Positions 58,553 to 64,000 of a stretch of DNA of 64,000 bases are shown piece by piece; the first letter of the stretch is position 1; each line of letters opens with the position of its first letter. A program made the translations under genes and the position numbers. Under the pieces are notes generated by a model. The model did not search any database, was not told the DNA's origin, and saw nothing but the letters and a program-made list of their open reading frames with translations. Origin of the DNA: DYGA01 sp964540695 (GTDB lineage Bacteria > Patescibacteriota > Patescibacteriia > S139-126); assembly GCA_964540695.1 (NCBI GenBank), contig CAZINS010000001.1:186001-250000 (forward strand), in the 5' to 3' direction.

Positions 58553-59882
58553 TGGCCAAAAATTTTAAACTATTACGCATCATGGCAAAAGTAGTCAAAT
58601 AATCGACTTGAGTTTTTAAGCCTGCGCTATAAGTTAAAATATAAACCTTATTACCTTGAGCAATATATAAGTTGGCCATATCCATTGAATAAATAGCATC
58701 CAAACCATCGACAGTGGTCTTAGTAAGTAAAGTCTGATCAATGTTTGGCACTAATCTACTATACCAATCATAGATATTCAAACTTTCTTTATTTTCTTGA
58801 ATAGAGATTTGAATAAAATCATCACCACTTGATTCAAAAGAAACTGATTGAACTTCACTACCTCCAACTCTTAACGCCCAATTAGTGGGGTAATAGATAC
58901 TAACCCCCAAAGTTTCATCTTTATATTCTTTAATTATTCCTTCAGCTAACAAATTATTGGCACTAATCGGACTATAACCATTTAAAACCTCTTGACCATC
59001 TAAATAACCATCACCATCAGTGTCAGGTAATGAGGAATTAGATTTATATAACGATTCTTCAACATCGGTCAAACCATCATTGTCAGAATCTTGAGTTGAA
59101 CTCAATGGAGTAGCCACTAGATTTTCATCGTCTAGAGCGGGTATTTCATCTACTGGCGTAGATGTGACTATTTCTTGTTCATCTAAATTGGATAAAATAG
59201 TAACTTGTCCTTGGGGAAAACTCGCTAATTCTATACTAATAGTATTGGCTATTATATCAAGCTTACTCCCGGCTAAATACTTCCAAGTACCAGGTGATAT
59301 TTCTTCAGCTATTTGTAAACTATTTTCTTTTTTGCTAGTTAAATCATCAGGTTCAATATAAGAAAAAGTAAAAGTTGTAGGCTGAGATAAGTTTTTATTT
59401 TCCGTTATACTAAACAGATAAATAGCCCCAATAGCTCTACTAGCTCGCCCGGTTAATTGTTCAGGTAAAAAGGAATTAACTTTTATTTTATCTGCCAATT
59501 CAGTATCTATGCCTGTTAATTTTATTAAGACATAAGAAACTTCATTACTTAAACTATCACGTGCTACAAATTTTACTTCCACTGGTGTAATTTCAGTTTG
59601 GACTGGTGTGGTGCTAGTAGGATTGTTTATACCAACTTGAGGTATATTAACTACCGGTGGCTTGATATCTTCAGGACTTTGTTTTAAAAATAAAAACCAA
59701 ACCGCCAGCCCGGCACCAATTAATACTACCCCAATTAAAATATACAAAAAGATTATTAAACCTTTACCAGATTTATTTTTTTGTTTTTTTTGTTGAGGCA
59801 AAAACTTCTCGGGCATAGTATAAACAGCCGGTGACTGTTCATAACCATTGAATTGATCTAAATTATTTTGTTCTGAATTCAT
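58542..59882 (-). CDS. Anchored TSP3-repeat protein with PsbP-like C-terminal domain
   Basis: 446 residues. A cytoplasmic start of about 40 residues, one membrane helix (about 41-67), a beta-rich section, and then two thrombospondin type 3 calcium repeats (DSDNDGLTDVEE, DTDGDGYLDGQE, about residue 265-300). The last 130 residues contain GVSIYYPTNWALRVGG, a PsbP/lipoprotein-like fold. Start is 4 bases from the neighbouring TSP3 gene. It is probably an outward-facing protein binding calcium. Confidence 0.78.
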   Translation of the reverse strand: MNSEQNNLDQFNGYEQSPAVYTMPEKFLPQQKKQKNKSGKGLIIFLYILIGVVLIGAGLAVWFLFLKQSPEDIKPPVVNIPQVGINNPTSTTPVQTEITPVEVKFVARDSLSNEVSYVLIKLTGIDTELADKIKVNSFLPEQLTGRASRAIGAIYLFSITENKNLSQPTTFTFSYIEPDDLTSKKENSLQIAEEISPGTWKYLAGSKLDIIANTISIELASFPQGQVTILSNLDEQEIVTSTPVDEIPALDDENLVATPLSSTQDSDNDGLTDVEESLYKSNSSLPDTDGDGYLDGQEVLNGYSPISANNLLAEGIIKEYKDETLGVSIYYPTNWALRVGGSEVQSVSFESSGDDFIQISIQENKESLNIYDWYSRLVPNIDQTLLTKTTVDGLDAIYSMDMANLYIAQGNKVYILTYSAGLKTQVDYLTTFAMMRNSLKFLANGN

Positions 59883-59888
59883 ATAAAA

Positions 59889-60518
59889 TTATTCTTCACT
59901 AATAGGATTTTCCGGCCAAAGTCTGCCAGGTCCTAGTGGATTATAACCTGATTTTACTTCATCACCGTCAAGAAAACCATCACCATCAGTATCGGAATTT
60001 AACGGATCTGTATCATAAATTTTTATTTCTTCCCGATCAAACAAACCATCACCGTCAGTATCTGGTAAATTAACATCAGTGCCATAAACTCCTTCTTCTT
60101 CATCTGATAAACCATCATTATCACTATCAACTATTCCGCCTGATATTACATTGGTATTATTGTTTGATTGAGAATCTTGATTGTTATTTGTAGGTGTTAG
60201 CTCTTGATTTTCACTTTTTTTATCAGCTTGATTGTTTAAATACATTCCATAAGCCAGATAACCCCCCACTCCAACAATGGCTACCAAAATCACACCCAAC
60301 AATACTTTTAAAATAGTTTTTTTACTATTACCTGATTTATAAAGATTACTGGGTTGATAAGCCTCAGGCATAGTAGTGGTATCTAAACCTTCGGTTAGAT
60401 TTGAAATCGGATTAGATTTTTCTGTTTCTGAAAATATATCTTCCACTGGTTTGGGATTATTTTCATCAGAATATTTTTTTACTTCGGCCTGCTTTGTATT
60501 TTTTACATCATCAAACAT
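59889..60518 (-). CDS. Anchored TSP3-repeat protein
   Basis: 209 residues. Cytoplasmic N-terminal half (about 1-65) rich in Asn/Lys/Glu, one membrane helix (about 68-90), a Gln/Asn-rich spacer, then three TSP3 repeats (DSDNDGLSDEEE, DTDGDGLFDREE, DTDGDGFLDGDE, about 130-190). It shares architecture with the flanking genes and they may form a surface complex that depends on calcium. It is 6 bases upstream of the 58542-59882 gene. Confidence 0.78.
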   Translation of the reverse strand: MFDDVKNTKQAEVKKYSDENNPKPVEDIFSETEKSNPISNLTEGLDTTTMPEAYQPSNLYKSGNSKKTILKVLLGVILVAIVGVGGYLAYGMYLNNQADKKSENQELTPTNNNQDSQSNNNTNVISGGIVDSDNDGLSDEEEGVYGTDVNLPDTDGDGLFDREEIKIYDTDPLNSDTDGDGFLDGDEVKSGYNPLGPGRLWPENPISEE

Positions 60519-60560
60519 AAAATTGTCTATAATAATATTATTATAACTAAAAATTTAAAA

Positions 60561-61052
60561 TTATTCTAATTTACCAGCTCCTTTGGGATTAAAATTATTA
60601 TATACCTCCCAACCATCAGCAAAACCATCCTCATCAGTGTCTGGCTTTAGTGGATCAGTACCATAAACTTTAATTTCATTATAATCAGAGAGACCGTCAT
60701 TATCAGTGTCTGGCTTTAGTGGATCAGTCCCCCAACCCATCAATTCCTCACCATCAATAATACCATCATTGTCAGTATCAATTTTTTCTTTATCAAGACC
60801 TAAACGTTTTTCTATTAGATCAGTCAAACCATCACCATCTGTATCCAAACTTTCATCTATAACATCTTTATTACCAATAGCGACATCCACTTGTTTACCA
60901 TCACGGCCACGTAAAGCTAGTTCCAATTCATTGTTCCAGAAAAAATATAAAATTCCGGCAGTAATTATAATTAAAGCCACCAAAAAAATTACCAAAAATT
61001 TAATTTTTCTTTTTACTTTAAATTCATTTACTTTTTGATTTATATCATTCAT
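60561..61052 (-). CDS. Anchored TSP3-repeat protein, four repeats
   Basis: 163 residues. A short basic N-terminus (KVKRKIK), membrane helix (about 18-38), then four TSP3 repeats (DTDGDGLTDLIE, DTDNDGIIDGEE, DTDNDGLSDYNE, DTDEDGFADGWE). In consensus each carries the DxDxDG calcium loop. It is the smallest of three such proteins and begins 6 bases downstream of the giant surface gene. Confidence 0.8.
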   Translation of the reverse strand: MNDINQKVNEFKVKRKIKFLVIFLVALIIITAGILYFFWNNELELALRGRDGKQVDVAIGNKDVIDESLDTDGDGLTDLIEKRLGLDKEKIDTDNDGIIDGEELMGWGTDPLKPDTDNDGLSDYNEIKVYGTDPLKPDTDEDGFADGWEVYNNFNPKGAGKLE

Positions 61053-61058
61053 ATAATT

Positions 61059-64000
61059 TTATGGTCCGTACCAAATACAATATAAATGGCTTGGTTGGGT
61101 ACAATCTTGTTGCCCATAATAGGTCCATCTAGAATCACCCGGTAACATCGAAAGGCCAGATAGACCAATAGAGCCTTGATAATATGCTGAATTAGCCTGC
61201 CAATAATTACAGTTTATCCAAGTATGAGTACCATCGCCTCTAGTACCTGTCCAAACATTAACAGCTCTATTAGTACCTTGCTCCGTATAATTAATATTAT
61301 TTTGAACTCCTATATTCCATAAATCACTAATTTGATTGGCTATAAAAGTCATAGTCAAATTTTCATTATTAAATAAAGGTATGGGTTGATAACCGGCTAA
61401 ATGTTCTTGAGCATTTTTATAAGTATTATCAATAGATCTACCTGATATCCAAGCACGCCACTGACCTGGCCTAACTAAACTAGATGCATTAGCTAAATCT
61501 TGACAAAAAGTATCTGCGCTTTCTAAACTACCCATAACTGGTCCTGGTTCATAATAACCAACATTACCTTGGACTGAGACGCTGGAAAGAAAAATTGTTC
61601 CTCTGGTTATTACTGCGGCACTAGCTGTATTGGAGTAAGTACTATTACCATCACTATTTCTAGCTCTTACCCGGTAATAATAAGTATTATCAGACAGTCC
61701 TGTATCCTGGAAAGTGGTGATATTGGCGCCAACAGCAGCATAATCAATCACCCAAGCAGTTGGACTGCCGACTGATCTATCAATAAAGAAACCAGTTTCA
61801 TTATTGGCATTGTCTGTCCAATTTAAATTTATATTATTACCACTAGCTAGAGCGGTTAACCCAGTTGGGGCAGCCGGTATTTCTGCTAACTTATTATAAT
61901 TTACTTGATCACTATCACTACCATAAGCATTAGACAGTTCTACTCGTAAAATATGACTGCCCGTTGTTAAACCGGTGTAATTATAGGTATGAGTTCCCCC
62001 ACTTGCTGCTGTAGTAAAAACTTGAGTGGCATCAAGAAAAACTCTATAAGTTCCAGCCTGAGTTATATTAAATTGCATGGCAACGTTACTACCCCCACTT
62101 GAATTATTTGCTGGATTTAAAATAGTTACTACTGGCGGAACACTGATGTTATAAGTTATTTGGGCACTACCATTACCATAAGGATTACTAACATTGACCT
62201 GAAGGATATGAGACCCATTAGTAAGACCGGTAAAATTAAAACTATAAGAACCACTACTACCATGACTAGTACCGCCCACTTGAGTACCATCAACAAAAAA
62301 TGAAGCGCTAACCGCAGCACTAACGGTATATTGCACAACTACACTGGTACTACCACCGGTACTGCCGTTTGCTGGACTAGTAATAGTCACAGTTGGTGGA
62401 GGTGTGTTGGCAGTATAATTTATTTGCGCATTGCCCGTGCCATTGGCATTGGTGACACTCACTCCTAAAATATAATTGCCATTAGTCAAACCACTATAAG
62501 TATAACTATAAGTTCCCGCCGACACTGTACTTGTAGCAATACCCACACCATTACGTAAAATATTGTAAGTACCATTTTGACTAATGGTAAAACTCATAGT
62601 GACATTTGCTCCCCCAGTGGTACCATTGGCTGGGCTATTGATAGTAACAGTAGGTGGATCAGGTGGTGGTGGGTTTACATTGTAAATAACTTGCGCCTGA
62701 CCTGTGCCATTGGCATTGTTAATTGCCACTCCCAACACATGCGGACCTGGCAATAGCCCTCCTAATACATAGGTATGAGTGCCGGCTGTTACATTACTAC
62801 TGGTATATACAGTACTCCCATCTCGAAAAATAGTATAAACTCCGCTTTGACTAATATTAAAAGTAAACATCACTGTACTAGTACCAGTACTGCCGTTTGT
62901 TGGATTGGTAATAGTCACAGTCGGTAGCGGGGGTGGGTTGACGGTGTAATTAATTTGCGCCTGGCCTGTGCCATTGGCATTGGTAATATTAACTCCCAAC
63001 ACATGTGAGCCAGAAGTAAGGCCAGTAAAATTGTAAGTATAAGTGCCGGCATTATCGCCCGTGGTATAAACGATCACACCATCACGCAAAACGTTATAAA
63101 CACCAGCTTGGTTGAGATTGAAAGTCATAGTTACACTACTGCCACCATTGGTATTGTTTGCAGGACTAGTAATAGTCACAGTCGGTAGCGGGGGTGGGTT
63201 GACGGTGTAATTAATTTGCGCCTGGCCTGTGCCATTGGCATTGGTAATATTAACTCCCAACACATGTGAGCCAGAAGTAAGGCCAGTAAAATTGTAAGTA
63301 TAAGTGCCGGCATTATTACCGGTGGTATAAACAACTACTCCGTCACGCAGGACATTGTATACCCCATTTTGATTGATAGTAAAAGTCATGGTAACACTAC
63401 TGCCACCATTGGTATTGTTTGCAGGACTAGTAATAGTAACTGTAGGTTGAGGTAAGACACAGGAGTTACCACTAATCACATAACCAGGATTACAACTGGT
63501 TACTTGGCAACTTGACCACTGCCAGTTACCACTCACATAGTTACAATCTTGATATAAACCACTGCCATTGGGAATTTGACTAGAACAATCTTGAGTAGCA
63601 GGGTTACACCAATCAAGTTGACAAACCCCACCCACTAAAACATAACCAGGATTACAATAAAAACCACTACAGTCAGTAAAACATGTGGCTGATCCAACAC
63701 CTCCTAATCCCGCTGTACCATCACAAACTTCGTTGTTAGATTGCAATAAACCATCACCGCAATAACCACCACAATCTTGTGGCAATTCATCAATCCACAT
63801 ACAATTTGACTGACATTGCTTATATACTGGATTGTAATAATTGGGCCAGGTAGGATTACAATTTAATTGTTGTTGTCCAACCTCGCACTGCTCTCCTAAA
63901 GAAGCTTGTACTATGCCGTCGCCACAAAAACCCTCACTGGTATAAACCGTACCATTACAATAAGCACTATTTACGTCTAAATAAGCTGGTAAACTTTCAT
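61059..64000 (-). CDS. Giant surface protein with Ig-like repeats, FN3 and DUF1554 domain (5' partial)
   Basis: At least 980 residues. The frame is open to the window edge, so the true start lies outside; the first Met after the edge is not a start. The N-terminal part is Cys-rich (CGDG, CDGT-type motifs, as in EB-like modules). Then follow about six Ig-like repeats of about 87 residues, each starting with (P)TVTITSPANxTxGG and containing GTYTYNFTGLTSGSH.LGV. A fibronectin type III domain (AAPTGLTALASGNNINLNWTD) comes next. The C-terminus has a DUF1554/C-type-lectin-like domain with AWTGT-like NVWTGTRGDGTHTWINCNYW and LYCIWYG. It is likely to be an adhesin. Confidence 0.82.
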   Translation of the reverse strand, partial: ESLPAYLDVNSAYCNGTVYTSEGFCGDGIVQASLGEQCEVGQQQLNCNPTWPNYYNPVYKQCQSNCMWIDELPQDCGGYCGDGLLQSNNEVCDGTAGLGGVGSATCFTDCSGFYCNPGYVLVGGVCQLDWCNPATQDCSSQIPNGSGLYQDCNYVSGNWQWSSCQVTSCNPGYVISGNSCVLPQPTVTITSPANNTNGGSSVTMTFTINQNGVYNVLRDGVVVYTTGNNAGTYTYNFTGLTSGSHVLGVNITNANGTGQAQINYTVNPPPLPTVTITSPANNTNGGSSVTMTFNLNQAGVYNVLRDGVIVYTTGDNAGTYTYNFTGLTSGSHVLGVNITNANGTGQAQINYTVNPPPLPTVTITNPTNGSTGTSTVMFTFNISQSGVYTIFRDGSTVYTSSNVTAGTHTYVLGGLLPGPHVLGVAINNANGTGQAQVIYNVNPPPPDPPTVTINSPANGTTGGANVTMSFTISQNGTYNILRNGVGIATSTVSAGTYSYTYSGLTNGNYILGVSVTNANGTGNAQINYTANTPPPTVTITSPANGSTGGSTSVVVQYTVSAAVSASFFVDGTQVGGTSHGSSGSYSFNFTGLTNGSHILQVNVSNPYGNGSAQITYNISVPPVVTILNPANNSSGGSNVAMQFNITQAGTYRVFLDATQVFTTAASGGTHTYNYTGLTTGSHILRVELSNAYGSDSDQVNYNKLAEIPAAPTGLTALASGNNINLNWTDNANNETGFFIDRSVGSPTAWVIDYAAVGANITTFQDTGLSDNTYYYRVRARNSDGNSTYSNTASAAVITRGTIFLSSVSVQGNVGYYEPGPVMGSLESADTFCQDLANASSLVRPGQWRAWISGRSIDNTYKNAQEHLAGYQPIPLFNNENLTMTFIANQISDLWNIGVQNNINYTEQGTNRAVNVWTGTRGDGTHTWINCNYWQANSAYYQGSIGLSGLSMLPGDSRWTYYGQQDCTQPSHLYCIWYGP
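62909..63316. repeat. Long direct repeat inside the giant surface gene
   Basis: Positions 62909-63055 and 63170-63316 appear the same over 147 bases, offset by 261 bases, which is exactly 87 codons. Other Ig-like repeats in the gene are less alike at DNA level, so this pair is recent. Confidence 0.8.

Overview
The window looks like a chromosomal stretch from an AT-rich, ultra-reduced bacterium of the Candidate Phyla Radiation (Patescibacteria), most like the Parcubacteria-type lineages. This rests on the mix of genes rather than on a database match: a complete type IV pilus assembly locus, ComEC split into two genes, TrbC/VirB2-like two-helix pilin proteins, D,D-carboxypeptidase with CPR-style N-terminal repeats, several membrane-anchored thrombospondin-3 (TSP3) proteins, very few biosynthetic genes, and many small orphan membrane proteins. 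TGA is used as a stop codon and an intact release factor 2 is present, so the standard bacterial code applies.

Layout. 1-3.4 kb holds plus-strand orphan genes with their own promoters and terminators. 3.4-8.3 kb is a minus-strand series (VIT-family transporter, CYTH, GAF, patatin, pilin-like, DUF2127, D,D-carboxypeptidase). 8.3-8.7 kb is tRNA-Asp with a GC-rich, hairpin-rich segment and a partial copy of the tRNA 3' end. 8.7-16 kb carries lgt, a DsbA-like protein, trxB, gatCA and ligA. 16-29.8 kb is the type IV pilus locus, read on the minus strand from a surface protein and pilMNO through pilB, a lone receiver, a degenerate PilT, pilC, the major pilin with a structured leader, pilD and four minor pilins. 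29.8-38.7 kb is mixed housekeeping and envelope genes. 38.7-40.2 kb is tRNA-Pro with a tandemly duplicated 306-bp unit encoding a GIY-YIG nuclease and ending in pieces of the tRNA. 40.66-40.88 kb is a candidate non-coding RNA. 41-46.4 kb has ndk, a receiver, the two ComEC parts, a frameshifted queG and prfB. 46.4-47.8 kb holds two orphan membrane proteins behind duplicated promoters. 47.8-55 kb has HtrA and a cobalamin/ribonucleotide-reductase block (DUF6580, DUF4430, adenosyltransferase, nrdJ, nrdR with operator). 55-58.6 kb is ftsZ, ftsA, dgkA and ybeY. 58.5-64 kb is a surface block: three TSP3 proteins and a giant repeat protein that runs off the window.

How the parts work together. Pilus, ComEC and the surface proteins form an attachment and DNA-uptake apparatus expected of a host-dependent cell that scavenges nucleotides. 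NrdJ needs adenosylcobalamin, and the genes just downstream look able to convert and perhaps take up B12, under an NrdR operator that fits exactly between the -35 and -10 of the promoter. The most unusual structure is at tRNA-Pro, where a GIY-YIG nuclease unit is bounded by copies of the tRNA 5' end; a partial tRNA copy also sits near tRNA-Asp. Three structured RNA candidates (gatC leader, pilin leader, 40.7 kb RNA) are the other main leads.
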